A stretch of 64,000 nucleotides of DNA, from contig NC_089598.1 of assembly GCF_019320115.1 (NCBI RefSeq), forward strand, positions 81,178,059 to 81,242,058, given 5' to 3'. Each line of letters starts with the position of its first letter. Within the stretch, counting starts at the first letter, position 1. This DNA is from Miscanthus floridulus (lineage: Eukaryota; Streptophyta; Magnoliopsida; Poales; Poaceae). Below are positions 1 through 12,400 of this stretch, one piece after another. A program made the translations under genes and the position numbers. The notes below the pieces were generated by a model. That model searched no databases, was not told the DNA's origin, and was given only the letters and a program-made list of their open reading frames with translations.

Positions 1-1392
1 GCAACATTCCTTGAACGGCCAACGCACCTAGCTGTTCATCAGTCAAATTCAATGAAAAGCATAAGTTTCTTATTTCTCGGAACCTCTGAAGGAACTCAGC
101 ACCCAATTCATTAGCTCTCTACTTTATAGTTGTCAGATCTATGATCTTTCTTTCCCCTGTCCCAGTGTAGAAATATGTATGAAATTTCTTTTCAAGATCA
201 CTTCAATTGGCAATAGAATTAATCGCTAGTGATGAAAACTAAGTGAAAGCTGGTCCTGACAGGGACAAAGAAAAGAAACGAACTCGATGTGCTTCCTCAA
301 TAGAGGCTTCACCCAACTGAGTAAGATATTGACTGACATGTTCTATTGTATTTGTGCTATCTTGACCAGTGAACTTAGCAAATTCTAGAAGCATATAATT
401 CATAGGAAGGGCCACTAAATCATACCACTCTGGATATGGATGTTTATACGAAAAGGTCTGCCCTTTTGATTTTAAACCAAACTAATTTTTCATCAATTCA
501 GTTACTCTAAGCAACAATTCATCAGCATTTGAGTTTGAATTTCTTGGCAATTGCTGACCCATCTGTAGATTGAAATTCTGAGTACCTTGATATCCTAGAT
601 TTGGAATCATATTGAGGGTATTAAAATCTGAACCATAATGATATCCTTGTGGAATATCTATCTATCGAGCCCCTTGCTGATTTATTGTTTGAAATCTCTG
701 ATTGAAAACATTATGATCTATATCTCTACGAATCCTTTGAACCGAAGGTGCCATTTTTTGAGCCGACGGTGGTATTTGGCCTGATGTACCAAAATTAACC
801 ATCTGATTCTGAACTTGCCCTGTCGGCTGTTGCACATGCTGCACTGATGATATAGGATTATATTGCATTTGATTAGTAGTAGCACCCTAAATTTGCTCAG
901 ACAAATTCTGAATTGCCTGGGCATCATCACTCTTAGCTAGTGCTGCTTCTTGATGGCTAGTACCGGCTTGATTAGTCCCCTGAGTCAACGGATGTGGAAT
1001 ATTATAATAAGCCGGTCCAACCAGATCAAGTGGAAATCCATAAAACACCTCCTTCATGGTATTGTGAAATGTATTTAAGAAAGCTGTATTATGATTCAAC
1101 ATTGCATCATGAACAAATTTGTTGGCAGCTTCTACAAAGAAACGCCTATCATCAGCTTCGTCTGTATCTGACTATCCATGCATTAAAACTCTCGGCAGTG
1201 GATATTTCTGAATAACTTTATTGTCACGTGTTTTGGTATATGACAACAAACACTTGTTCTGAAACTTCTCTATAGCTTTACCAATGACATCTTTATCCTC
1301 AGCAGGCAAGTATTCATAAGGTACCATAAGAATGTCCTTATTGTTGTGAACTGCCATGACAATTGTAGTCCCACCAGGCATGCCAAAAAGTG
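1..1392 (-). pseudogene. Tat-type Gypsy gag, decayed and cut by the window edge
   Basis: Read on the minus strand from the LTR at 1393 leftwards, this is a gag region broken by in-frame stops. The first part contains PGGTTIV and PYEYLPAEDKD. Near 400-60 it has the conserved gag capsid core: EFAKFTGQDS, then HVSQYLTQLGEAS, then FSLSLSGPAF and LEKKFHTYF. That order matches the Retrotrans_gag domain of Tat-type (RIRE2-like) grass Gypsy elements. A Q/N/P-rich stretch lies between 560 and 1100. Several stops interrupt the frame (for example near 664, 898 and 1173), so it is not expressed as one protein. Protease and reverse transcriptase would lie beyond base 1. Clade assignment is from recalled family features and is moderately secure; the gag identity is firm. 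Confidence 0.75.
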
Positions 1393-3138
1393 TGTTGACA
1401 TAAAAATATGGCGATGTGATCAACACACAGCAAGCTAGAAGATCTAAATGGAAAGAGACCAGAGATCTACTTGGCTTCAACATAGAACCAGCCGATTCTG
1501 AAAATACAACGATGTGCCAGTCAATTTGACCTCTAATTGACAAGGAGAGAAACTATTATCAATAATTTAAGGTGAAATATAGCGGTATTGCACCAAACAG
1601 TTCCAAATATACGGGTAGATAGCCGATTCAATGAGGCTATCGACTAAATAGTCGATATCCAGCGTATCCATGAAATGAAAATCTTTAAATCAAGGATTAT
1701 CGGCAAATATTAAATGATAATGATATGAATCAAAATAATCGATGCTCATGGAACATCAGAAAACATCATCGGCTAAATGGAACATGATCGATATAAAGCA
1801 TTGAGCCGATAAGTTTGATGAAAAGACTAACATGTGAACAAATCGACTGTCTGATATAAATGAATCTATAAATAGTTTTGAGTCTAATCTATTATCATCA
1901 GCAGTGAGGTTCGATCGGATCGATGCAGCTATGATAATGATAATAAACTAAAGCCAAAGAATCTATAAAACCATCTATATGTTGACAAATTCATGAAAAC
2001 ATGATATATGCATGAAAGTATAGGCAAATCAGCTAAAATAGCTGATGCAGTCATAGCAAACAAACAGAGTACATATCTTGACCATGAACAAGACCACTAA
2101 TCAATAATTTCTAATCTGAAGTCTTACCAGTGAGGTTCGACCGGATCGATGAAGCTATAGTAGTGTCATTAGATTAGATCTCATTAACTAGTGGGTTTAT
2201 TAAAGATTAAAACATGTCTTTGAATACATACTATGTTTGACTGGAATAGAGATAAGACAACCGATCTAGCGGGCTTAAGCCATCAATTATAAGATTTGAA
2301 GCATGACCAGATCAAAGCACAACCAATTAAAATAATATGATGTCGATCTATCTCTATCTCAATCGGGTAATTTTGTTATAATTAACAAAATATTAATTAT
2401 AGCAAGATCGATAACGGGTGAATCAGCCAAAAACAGCAAGGAAAATCTTACTAATCTTAGCAGATTCGATAACTGGTGATATTGTATTAAACAACAAGTT
2501 ATTTAACACAAGATCAATAACTTTGATCTATATAATGATTTGTAAGAGATCAATGAGCTGATGCAGCTTTACAAACTATGATACAGATCGATAACTAACT
2601 TATATTATAGCTCATAAAAGATCAATCAGTCGATGCAGCTTTACAAGCACAATACAAGTCGTGACGGTACTCATAAGCAAGCTGGAGGTCGATGAGTCGA
2701 TGCAGCCCTGTTTGCTGAAGAACTCGTCGACATCTACAATACTCCTACTCCTAATGCGATGGCAAAAGCTGAAAAGATTGTATTGATTAAATGTTCGTCT
2801 TTTTTTTACAATAACTAGGATCTAATATTTATACCCGGAACCTAAATATGAATCCTACTCAAATACGATTCATTACAATTCTTGGAATAAAAGAAAACTT
2901 CCTAACTTAATAATAACCTGGACCCCACTTTTCCTTATTTGTAGAGTCCGACAGATCTTCCTGGGGCCACTCAAGTATAGCCCATTAACGTCGTCTACTG
3001 ACGTCATCCATAAAATAGCCGATTCTGATATCATATCTAAATCAGCTAATACCGATTCACATCTAATCGATTTCTTGATGACATAATCATATAAGCTTCG
3101 AGTTCCCGCGTTTCTCTTCCCAAATTTTGGTGTAAACA
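1393..3138 (-). mobile_element. 5' LTR of the Tat-type Gypsy element
   Basis: The LTR runs from TGTTGACA at 1393 to TAAACA at 3138 on the plus strand, so it has TG...CA ends and TGTT/AACA terminal inversion. Its edges are fixed by comparison with a second copy at 46658-48321, which is flanked by a perfect 5-bp target duplication. The gag lies to its left on the minus strand, so this is the upstream (5') LTR of a minus-strand element. It is 1746 bp long and rich in repeated 'agccgat' and 'gatcgata' words. It carries about 80 bp near 1690-1765 that the other copy lacks. Confidence 0.85.
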
Positions 3139-3594
3139 ATATCATAGGTAGTTTTTGTTTAGTTATCGTTAGTGCTAGTTCTACCGTCTGGTTAGGGTAC
3201 TTTGATCTATTTCATCGGAGCTCAGAACAAAGTAGTAAGTTTATAGATTAAGCGTGGTGCTTAGGCTATAGTTTACCTATGGATATGGCTTGGCCTCCCG
3301 ATAGACTGTGGTAGGTGGTAGGTGGTGACAACCCTGTCCATCTTCTGTATTCCATCATGATAGATCTAGTTATTAAATCATAGGGCTCATAGCAGACCTT
3401 GTCTAGTTAACTCTCGTGATTGTTAGATGGGTTGTGCCCCGAAGTACTAAAGTCCCTCTTTCTAAGCAAAGGCTAGCTTTGCTACTTCAGATAGTTGCTC
3501 GCTCTCCCACTTAGCTATTTTACCTCTAGTTAGCTTGCTTGCTTGTTTGCCATTCACTCCACCATCCATTCCACCCATCCATTTACACAACCCA
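3139..3594. other. Old LTR-like flank, left part
   Basis: No reading frame is supported here. With 7570-7760 it forms one continuous older sequence that was split by the 3600-7564 insertion. Its word use (CTTGCCTGCC-type repeats, 'cttggttctcaccaag' and 'gtgcgcttgcgg' on the right side) resembles the ends of grass Gypsy LTRs. This is an inference only. Confidence 0.35.
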
Positions 3595-3599
3595 CCATT

Positions 3600-6500
3600 T
3601 GTAACACCCTAGGTGTTACGAACTTAATAAAGACTTGATCATGTTCATCATCATGCATAACCATTAAGCATTAAGGCATAAATGCATTTCATGTTTCAAT
3701 TAAAGCATGAATATATTGCTCATGATGTGTTTCACGTGTTCCATGAAATGTTAGCAATAATAGTGATTAAGGTTCTTTATAATTTTATAAATTAATAATT
3801 TGTTTAAACAATTAAAATTTTGTTAAAAATAAACTTTGTAGAATAAAGTGTGATTTATAATATAGAAACAAAAACTGGTGATGTTTCTAAATTAAACATG
3901 TTCAAATTTGACCTCCAAGTTTGAATTTAGTTTTGAAGTTCAACACTTAACTAAGTTTGGTTGTCTTGGAATTCAACTTTGAATTCAATTTTGGGGAATT
4001 TATTAAATCAATTTTCACAAATAAAATTTGGGCAACCTTTGTCTCATTGTTTGGTATGAAGTTTGTACTTTCCAACTGTGCTATTGGTTGAATTGTTTGA
4101 CAACTAGTTAATCACCAATTAATTACCCAAAATAGATAATTAACTATTTTTCAAATCCTAACTGAAGATCAGTGGTTCAGTTTCAAGGTACCCATGTTCT
4201 TCACCCTAGATCTCTCTAACCAGCTAGAACTAGAGGAGGATTCTTTAAGAAATATTGGAGAGGACATCAAGATGAACAACTTTTGTTTGTGCAGCTGATC
4301 AAACCTCTACATGAATTTGGGAGAAATCGACAAAAGAAGATCAAGCTTCAAGCTGCTACAGTAACATCAGCGAGCTGCCTGCTGGCGCGTCACCGCCATG
4401 CACGACTTGGCCGCGCCTTCACGGCGTTTCCCACACAAATGCCTGCGTGTTGAGCTCGCGAAGGTGCTCGCGACGTCGCCCTCGCCTATAAAAGCTAAGC
4501 ATTGGCCGCCGTTTCTTCTTTTCCTTCTTCCCGCCACCGTCGTCGAGCCTTGCTTCGCTGGTAAAATTGGCCGCTGTCATTCTGTCTCCATCCAATTGCT
4601 CGCTCCCTCAGTTCCACCTCACCCTGGCATTTCTCCCTGACTTACTCGCGTTGAACCTCGTGGCCGAAGTCGCCCGTGCGCTGTTTTCTTCTTCGTCACC
4701 GTCCAGGGTGCTACCGCACGCACCTTCGTCGTGGCCAGGCCACTCCGGTGAGCCATTGGACCTCCTGTTTACTGCGCTAGCTTCGCTTTGATGCCCATAT
4801 CATGATCGACTCGTTAGTTTTACCTCTATCGTGCAGGACACGCTGGAACGTCATCGTCATCCTCGGTTCACGCCGCCCCCATCGTCCTCAACGTCGGGCA
4901 CTAAGCTCTGCTTCGTTCTCACCTCGACTTGGACACGCATCGAAGATGAGGTTAGCCCCTGAAGTTAACCACGTCCTCCAATTAGACTCTACCGTGCTCT
5001 AGTGGCCAGAGCACACCGTGCTGGCGTGCTCTGCTCTGCCGAGCCACCGTGATCGCGTGCGATTGTGCTGTTAACCCTAGCGCGTCCAACTGACCCCTTA
5101 GGCGCGTTCGTCTGAGTGTGGTGAGCACGTTGGTGACTCTTCCGTCATCGAAGAACTTGCCGTTGGTCGTTGCCGCCGTGCCGCCATGGCCACCGGTGTG
5201 CTTGTTGCCGTGCGCTAGAAGCTCAATCGGTACCACCAACGTATGCATGAGAGAGAGGAGTCCGCCTGAGTTGATCCCGTCGCCGACGAGCTCGTCGCCG
5301 GCGAGAAATCACCGGTCAACCGGCCGATGGCCACGGTCAGCGCGATGACACTGTGCACTGACCGGGGGGGTCCCGCCTGTCAGTCACAGTGGCTGACTGT
5401 GTACGCGTGAAAATGGTTTTTATTTTTTTTCGAATTTCAGAAAATGACTAAAAGTGCTGACTCTTGTTTAATTCATAATAAATTGTAGAAGTGTGATAAA
5501 ATTATGAAACTTTTTGTGTAACTCTGTTGTGAGGTGATCTATGTACAAAATATGAAATGATGAAAATTAATAATTTTTGTATGTTTAAAAATTCCATCTT
5601 TTAATGGAAAAAATGCTAGATGTAAGATTTTTGTAGGCTAAAATAATAATCCTTTAATCACGAAACTTTTTGTGCAAATGTCATGTGCTAATTCCTGTCT
5701 CCATTAAAAGTTTGGGACTGTTTTGATAATCCTAGCTTGTCCATTGAATTTAAGTGTGTTTATGCCAATTATATGTTTAATAAATATTAAAATGGATTAT
5801 ATAAATGCTTGAATGGCTTTTATGTGTCATCAATATGTTTGTAAACCTTGTAACGTGTAAAACCCCTGCTGTTTAATGATAGTTTAAATTCTTTCTACTG
5901 ATCTTGTAATCGACTTGTAAGTTGATAACTTAAAATGTATTTTTGGCAAATACAAACCCTAGTTCTTAGCGAAGGAAAGTTGTACTCAAGTGGTGCATCT
6001 TGTTGTGTTCATCAATACCCATGTTGCATCCATCATGCATCATTTTACCGCATTTCATTATGTTGAGCATGCATCATTATCTCTGTGTAGTGAACGAGAG
6101 TGGGGATTTCGTGGTTGATCAAGTCCTCAAAGGAAGTTGCCAGCCGGTGGAGATTGGGTCAGATTTCTGTGATCCTTCTGAGGAGATTAACTACCCGACT
6201 AACACAGGCAAGCCCCGGAACATAAAACCTTCTCTAGTATTTACAAATCTTTATTATACTTTAAGTCTTGTGAGATGTGCATTAAGTAATTAGGAGTTGG
6301 TTGAATACTGTTGCTGCATGATTACCTTGATAATCAGGTATCCTTAGTTATACCCTGCTAGTATGATTTTGTTGATACCTTTGATGCTTAGTAATGCTTA
6401 GGCTCCAATAGAAGTCGAGTGATGGTTTCATCGTTCATGAGAAATAAGTTTTATCTTTGTTCTTCTCGGCTCTACTCATGGGTTGTAAGAATACCATGAT

Positions 6501-7564
6501 AATGATGATGTTTAAATCGAGACCGAGCGGGTTAGCTTGCATTGGGAATGGAGTTTCAATGTAGTGCTACGCTTGTGTCGATTAAGGACCATTCCGATTA
6601 TAGACTTGCTGATCAAGATTGAAAGTACTTAACTGCATGCCCTCGGTAAGCCTGAATACCTTGGCTATTCCATTATGCGAAAGGACAACCGCGCACTGAG
6701 AGTGGACAGATGGCGAGACTAGAGTGTACCCACCCTACTAGAATAGGGTAGGGTGGTGGAGTAGTGTGCTCTCGGGTGGCGCGAACTTGTTCATGTATTG
6801 GAGGATCCGAGGGAATGGTTGATATATGTAGGTCCGGGACCTGCATATATCATGCTGGTTAAGGTTTACTCTAGCTGGTGTACATCGATTCGAATCGTCG
6901 TTTCTCCCGAATAGTGAGAAACTTGATCACTGCTTTGCATCGTAGTTAATCAATGGAACATGGTGATTTAGGGTTAGGAAATGAGATGAAAAGAGATGAG
7001 ATGCTTAATGAAGTGATTAGTTTAGATCAGGTGCAAACTGGATACCGATAATGACTTAATACGAAGCTAAAACATTGAAAGTAAGGATCCACTCGTAGTA
7101 AGCTTTTCTGCAAAAGTTATCCTTGCTATAGACTTTTCCTTAAACCTTCATACCCTTGGAGTCTTTTCTTTTAGTCAGGTAAGTCTTGTTGATTACCCTC
7201 AAGTACTCAGGGTTTGTTAACCCATGTTGTAGGTTCTGACTTGTGATGCTAATCAAGGTCATATCGGTGGGCTCGACATGATCTAGAAGTCTCTTCTACC
7301 TTAGGTGTTTCTTCTAATTTGCTTCCGCTGTCCTATTCACCTTTTGGATCTAAAGTTAAGTTTTACTTAAATATGTTTTGTAAACTAATGTTATAAGTCT
7401 TCCGCAACTCCATTGTATGAAATTTTTGTATCAATGTTGTAATGTTGTGGTCAGAGGTACCCGACAGACTAACGAATTATCTAGCTTTCGTGTACCGTAG
7501 TCAGAGGTCCTTAGGACAATGACGGGTACACGTGGGCCAGCATAATTTGGGTGGTTCTACCACA
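3600..7564 (+). mobile_element. Solo LTR, 3965 bp, Del/Tekay-like, TSD CCATT
   Basis: It begins TGTAACACCC at 3600 and ends TTCTACCACA at 7564. CCATT occurs at 3595-3599 and again at 7565-7569, a perfect 5-bp target duplication. No gag or pol is present between the ends, so this is a single long LTR left by LTR-LTR recombination. The TGTAACACC start and multi-kilobase length are typical of Del/Tekay-clade Gypsy LTRs in grasses. A GC-rich block at 4380-5350 contains short open frames on both strands, none with a recognisable domain. Confidence 0.85.
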
Positions 7565-7569
7565 CCATT

Positions 7570-8224
7570 CCATTCACCCACCTAGGCTAAGGACACCCTT
7601 TTGCCTTTAGCATTCCTAATCACCTATGTTAACACGGCCTCCCGCCTTCCTTTGGGAAAATATAAATTCAACACTTGGTTCTCACCAAGCGAAGTGCTAC
7701 ACGATAGTTCTGTGCGCTTGCGGAATTTCTCCTATAGACATACGAACCATCAACAATGGCACCAACGATGAGCTTACTCAAAGATAAAGATGGCTAGATT
7801 CAGGATCCACAGTGCATCTTAGGGATCTTACGCCACGGTCTTCTTTGCTAGGCCCCTACTTCTCCAAGAACCATTTTGTACCCCCTACCCCCAGACTTAT
7901 AAGAGAGGCAGGACCCCATTAGATAGAGGAATTCCTAACTAAAAAACAAAATCAATATTCTATATATATAGAATGAACCGTATAGAATAGATTTTCCTAT
8001 CCCTAAAAAGATGGCCCCTTGTTACTATACATTACTAAGGAATAATAGTCTTTCTTTTGTAGGTGAAATTTGACTGGATTTTAATTTATACCCTTCCTTG
8101 ATTATATGAGACAAAAAATAGGAAATGACAAAAATGTTCTATATGGATAAAGAAACACAAGAAAATTTTGATGTGGAAAACAAGAAAGGTTTTGTGTACA
8201 ATGGCATTATACACAATTTGGAAA
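7570..8224. other. Old LTR-like flank, then start of plastid-derived DNA
   Basis: No gene is seen. The first about 190 bp continue the older element interrupted at 3594. The stretch to 8224 becomes AT-rich and leads into the plastid trnP copy. The exact nuclear/plastid junction cannot be fixed by eye; psaJ, which would be the next plastid gene, is not recognisable. Confidence 0.4.
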
Positions 8225-8298
8225 AGGGATGTAGCGTAGCTTGGTAGCGCATGTGTTTTGGATACAAAATGTCACAGGTTCAAATCCTATCATCCCTA
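8225..8298 (+). tRNA. trnP-UGG: Plastid-type tRNA-Pro (UGG) copy in nuclear DNA
   Basis: The 74-base sequence starts AGGGATGTAGCG and ends with the pairing CATCCCTA. It has the D-arm, a TTTGG anticodon loop with the TGG anticodon retained, and the T-arm word GGTTCAAATCC. The base after the anticodon is A where the plastid gene normally has G. Expression in the nucleus is unlikely; it is best read as a relic. Confidence 0.8.
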
Positions 8299-8414
8299 CC
8301 TATTAATTCTCTCTTCTTTGTGGGCAGTAGTGGGTATAAATTGAATTTGTGGACACTATACGGACGTGAGACACGTTAGGAACAAAAAAAAGGTTTTATT
8401 TTTTTGTTTTGAAA

Positions 8415-8488
8415 ATGCTCTTAGTTCAGTTTGGTAGAACACGGGTCTCTTAAACCCAATGTCGTAGGTTCAAATCCTACAGAGCGTG
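8415..8488 (+). pseudogene. trnW-CCA: Plastid-type tRNA-Trp relic with altered anticodon
   Basis: The D-arm (TTAGTTCAGTTTGGTAGAAC) and T-arm (GTAGGTTCAAATCCTAC) identify plastid trnW. The anticodon loop reads CTCTTAA, so the anticodon at 8449-8451 is CTT where trnW has CCA. The first acceptor-stem bases are also changed (AT for GC). It could not act as tRNA-Trp. Confidence 0.8.
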
Positions 8489-8608
8489 ATTCCATATATC
8501 TTATGTCGAAACTAAAATAACTTATAAAAAAACAAAGTAGAATTGCAACTCCAATTTGACCTCCTCCAGACCAGAGAGGAGGTCAATCAAAAAAGAAATA
8601 TTACTCAA

Positions 8609-8785
<177 letters not shown>

Positions 8786-8889
8786 TCAGCGAATCTCAAT
8801 GACTAAGAAAAGAATTAGTAATTAGTGTGGAAAAGAGTCTAGAATACTAGGAATCCAAAAGAAAGATTCTTCTATTCATTCAATTCATT

Positions 8890-8983
8890 TCAAATAAGAT
8901 GTATCTTGTTCAAGCCAATAAATAGAGCTAGGGTTATAGTTAAAGCAGCCAAGAAAACTGTAATAACTAGTTATAGTAAGCAT
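8890..8983 (-). pseudogene. petL: petL copy with a 2-nt deletion
   Basis: The start reads MLTITSY, and the downstream part, in another frame, retains the PetL tail GLNKI...LI before a TGA at 8890-8892. The span is 94 bases where an intact 31-codon gene plus stop needs 96, so two bases are missing. By eye the gap lies just before GGCTGCTTTAAC. Loss of frame after about ten codons makes it a pseudogene. Confidence 0.75.
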
Positions 8984-8992
8984 GAAAGGGTT

Positions 8993-9167
8993 AAATTCTA
9001 GTTTTTACTTCACTACATATGTTGGTAAGGCACTTACCTAAGTTTAGGTTATTGAAAAATCATAATTCATATCTTGTAACTCCTTGTAACCACACATCTC
9101 TCTCCCCTGATCGATTGTAATCCCCTCTCTGTCGGACACTCAAAACATGAAAACTCTGCTATACGTA
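8993..9167. other. Spacer between plastid insertion and SIRE-like LTR
   Basis: No feature is recognised in this short AT-rich stretch. Confidence 0.3.
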
Positions 9168-10491
9168 TGAAAAGATCCAGATGACTAGAGGGGGTGAATA
9201 GCCTATAAAAAATTTCTCTACAAACTGACAAACACTAGTGTAAGGTTGTTAGTAAAATAACAAGCCCTAATAGCCACTGTTTGCACTAGCTCTAATTTCA
9301 CCCAAGCAAGCCCCAACACAAGTGTAGTAGCAATTGATTTCTACACTAGAGCACTTCACCACACAAGAGCTACTAGCTAACTAACTACACTAGAGAGCGA
9401 ACACTCTAAGCAACTAGCACTAGCTACTTAACTACAACTAAACTACTCTAGTGAGCTACTACTAAACTAGTGAGCTACTCAAGCAACTACACACACAACC
9501 AATAGATGTGAACTACCAGAGATGGAGCGCTGGAGCTTAGGTCACCATAACTACTAGTTTCTAACATGTGTCAATGACCATTGGGAGCTCTCCGGTGACC
9601 CACCGAAGTTTTCCGATGGTGTCATTTTCAGCCCACCAAGTTGATAATGGCTATTGAGAGGGGCTATAAATAAAGTGTATGACCGAGCAAGTTAGAACTC
9701 TTGGACTCCCTTACTGACATACACACACATTAGAGATGAAGAAATACCTCCAATCACATTTTCTTGCTTGAGATTACATTCGTTGGAGTGATCTAGTGCA
9801 TTTTCTTTTAGAGATAACATCTTGTGACACTAGGAGATTGCATTGGCTACAAGTTTTCTTGTTACTCTTGGTGGTTGCCGTCATCTAGATGGCTTAGAGC
9901 AACAGATACTCCATGAAGCACTCAATTGGAGATTGTGAGGTGCTAAGGAGGTGATTGTGAGGGGTAATTGGGTTCATTCCCCGCTGGAGGGGCGAAGAAC
10001 CACTATAGTGGAATCGAGGCTTGGAGAGGCATCTCGTGATCAAGTTGACTCGAGATCAAGCACTCACGTTGGATCCAACCTTGTGGGGTTGTTGAGCTTG
10101 ATATGGGAGTGGTCATCCTTGAGCTTGCCTCAAGGTGGATGTAGGTGACCAGCAAGTTACCAGGGATATATCTTGTGTCTTCATCTTGTGGTATCAGTTG
10201 TCCACTCTACTCTTAAATTACTTGTGTTCTTATAATTCCTAGAGTAGAGACAGTAGGACTTGTCATCCTAAGGTGCTTACTGAGTTATTAGTTTATCAAT
10301 TCTAGTGACATAGCTTAGTTGTTTTCCTTAATATATACTAGAATTGTGTAATTGTGCTCACCCTACAGACTTTGTTATAATAGTGTTTATTAGGGCTTTT
10401 TGTGTCTAACAAGGTTGCCTAGTGTTGTGCTTTGATAAAATTTTAGTTAGGCTATTCAACACCCCCCTCTAGTCATCTATAGATCCTTTCA
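9168..10491 (+). mobile_element. SIRE/Maximus-type Copia LTR, solo or truncated
   Basis: It starts TGAAAAGATCC at 9168 and ends GATCCTTTCA at 10491. The outer about 45 bases are inverted copies of each other (GACTAGAGGGGG...TGAATAGCCT in both), a feature of SIRE-type Copia LTRs. The stretch from 9859 (TTGTTACTCTTGGTGGTTG) closely matches 53002 onward inside the LTR at 51720-53681, which is followed by a Copia gag. The 5-bp flanks differ (acgta and gtgcc), so no target duplication remains. Confidence 0.7.
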
Positions 10492-10915
10492 GTGCCCAAA
10501 TACATGCAAGTCCACTTCTGGGTATGTTGTGTTCTCTGGTGACAATATGATCTCTTGGTCCTTCGATCCAAGTGTCAAAATACAATGCTATGTTCTAGTG
10601 TAGAGGCTGAGTATCGTGTTGTAACCAATGTAGGTGTAGAGACGACTACCTGGTTGCGGTAGCTCCTCCTCGAGCTTCACACTCTGCCTTGCCAGCATAC
10701 TTTGGTCTATTATGACAACATAAGTACTATCTACATGTTAACCAACCTGGTTTAGCAACAACACACCAAGCCTATTGAGATTGATCTCCACTTCGTTCAT
10801 GAATGAGCTGTCCTTGTTGATGTTCATGATCTTCATGTTCCTAACCTCATGGCGGTACAAAGGGGGTACCATCTTCATTGAGTTCATGTTGAGTCTGTGT
10901 GCCGACGCTCCAACT
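10492..10915 (+). pseudogene. Copia pol remnant: RNase H C-terminal part
   Basis: Read on the plus strand with frame changes, the segment contains KSTSGYVVFSGDN, then AEYR, TTWLR, LLLELHT, YYDNIS, HTKPIEIDLHFVHE and LHVPN. That order is the conserved RNase H end of Ty1/Copia polyproteins. Several stops and frameshifts are present and the upstream catalytic parts are absent. The left edge coincides exactly with the end of the SIRE-like LTR. The LTR of this Copia element probably starts at 10925 (TGTTAGAC), just after a GGGAGG purine run. Confidence 0.8.
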
Positions 10916-10924
10916 ACGGGGAGG

Positions 10925-11957
10925 TGTTAGACTTCTTGAGAGGGTCTTAGTTCGTTCACCGTCATAACCCATAACTGATGTGCCGCAGCTAGCCTTAGGC
11001 CCGTGCATGATTTGTATGGTCGATTGGTAATCCATGCAAGCAAGGAGTCTGTGGTTGGTCCTGATTCTATTAGCCAAAACCTTAGGAAAATCCTTGCCTA
11101 TATATGCTTGTACTGTTGCCTTCTCATAATCAATCTACAATTCCCACACAATTCTGTTGCTTTGATTTCATTCAGCTTTCTTAATTCGATTCCCACACAA
11201 TTCTGTTGCTTTCATTTCATTCAGCTTTCTTGATTTTTCAGTTTGGTTCAGCTTTGCAATATATTATAATTGCAGCTTGCTGTCCTAAATCGGAGCACTA
11301 GATACTAGAACTCATTCCAAAAAATAAAAAATCTCGTCAGTTACATGTAAGTCAGATGTGATACGGTGGCCATATTGCATCACTAATTTGCTAGGTTTCT
11401 TTTAATCTAAAGCACAAATAATCTATACTAAAAAGAACAAAAACACACACATCATCTCTCACTGGACTTATGATTTAAAAAGACAATTGATGTCAGCATA
11501 ATTTTGTGAAATTCAGAAAGATTTTAGAAGACCCAATGACAAAAAATTTGGCAGCCAATCAAGGGAAAACACACAACAGAAGTGTTTCTCAAATACGTAT
11601 ATACGAACATATAACTGAGACACCACACATATAGATGCATCAGCTCAGTATAGACAGACCCCTAAACTGATACTAGCAAGACACCTTGCCTGAACGACCA
11701 TGGTTAAAACAGGACAACAGATCACAAGGAGATTATTTTCACTCAACAAGTTCTGTTCAGTTCCAGGAATTCGATAGGTCACTTGCTGCATAACTTTCCC
11801 ATAAGAAAATTCAGAGACCATAAAAAGCATATCCCACTACAACATGCCTGAACCACCATGCTACTAGTGAGGACTGAAAAAAAACGAACCGGACAGGAGA
11901 GTTGCCAATTATTTTAAAAAGAAAATGAAACCAGACCTTTTAAAATAACAACACTAT
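10925..11957. other. Probable 3' LTR of the Copia remnant, then unassigned DNA
   Basis: TGTTAGACTT at 10925 follows a purine-rich GGGAGG run immediately downstream of the RNase H remnant, so an LTR probably begins there. Its right end cannot be fixed. The rest, to 11957, is AT-rich with no supported gene. Confidence 0.4.
11141..11238. repeat. Tandem duplication, 49-bp unit, two copies
   Basis: TTCCCACACAATTCTGTTGC begins at 11141 and again at 11190. The two 49-bp units differ at only a few positions. Short tandem repeats of this kind are common within LTRs, and it may belong to the Copia LTR that starts near 10925. Confidence 0.85.
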
Positions 11958-12400
11958 TGCAAGAGGCGTGATGGGGGGAGGGGCTGCGGCTTGGTGGATG
12001 AGCGGCGGCTAGGGCTGGGCGGCGTGGGGGAGGGGTGACAACGCAGGGAGGGAGAGGCGGCTGGCGTAAGAGAGAGATAGGAAGGAGCAATCGCTCGTCT
12101 ATTGCTTAGTTTGATTGATTACATCCCCCTAGTATTTATAGTCCCTATTGGACTTAGACTCCAAGCAACCTATGGGTGATCCTTATAGATTGGATTCTCC
12201 CTTCCAAACTCTAATTCCATAACTAACCAAACTCTAAGCAACTTGATATGGTAACTTTAGATGACGATGGCGGGAGCGGCGGCGCCCTCCCCCTACGACG
12301 TGCGCAGCCCCTAGGGCACGCTGGAGGTGGCCGGCGCCCCTCCTTGGGCCTCTCTTGGCCCGTTTGCTCAAGGTTGGGGGCCTCCATTAGACGTATGACA
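11958..12400 (-). repeat. 3' LTR of the small Gypsy element
   Basis: This 443-bp copy matches 20708-21161 along its whole length with small indels. The other copy has an extra GGGGAGAGAGA-like segment. The match includes the shared CTCGTCTATTGCTTAG and the ACGTATGACA end. Confidence 0.85.

Noticed and set aside
4398..5348. Cluster of plus and minus open frames of 66-88 codons
   Set aside because: They lie in the GC-rich core of a solo LTR, overlap on both strands, and contain no domain.
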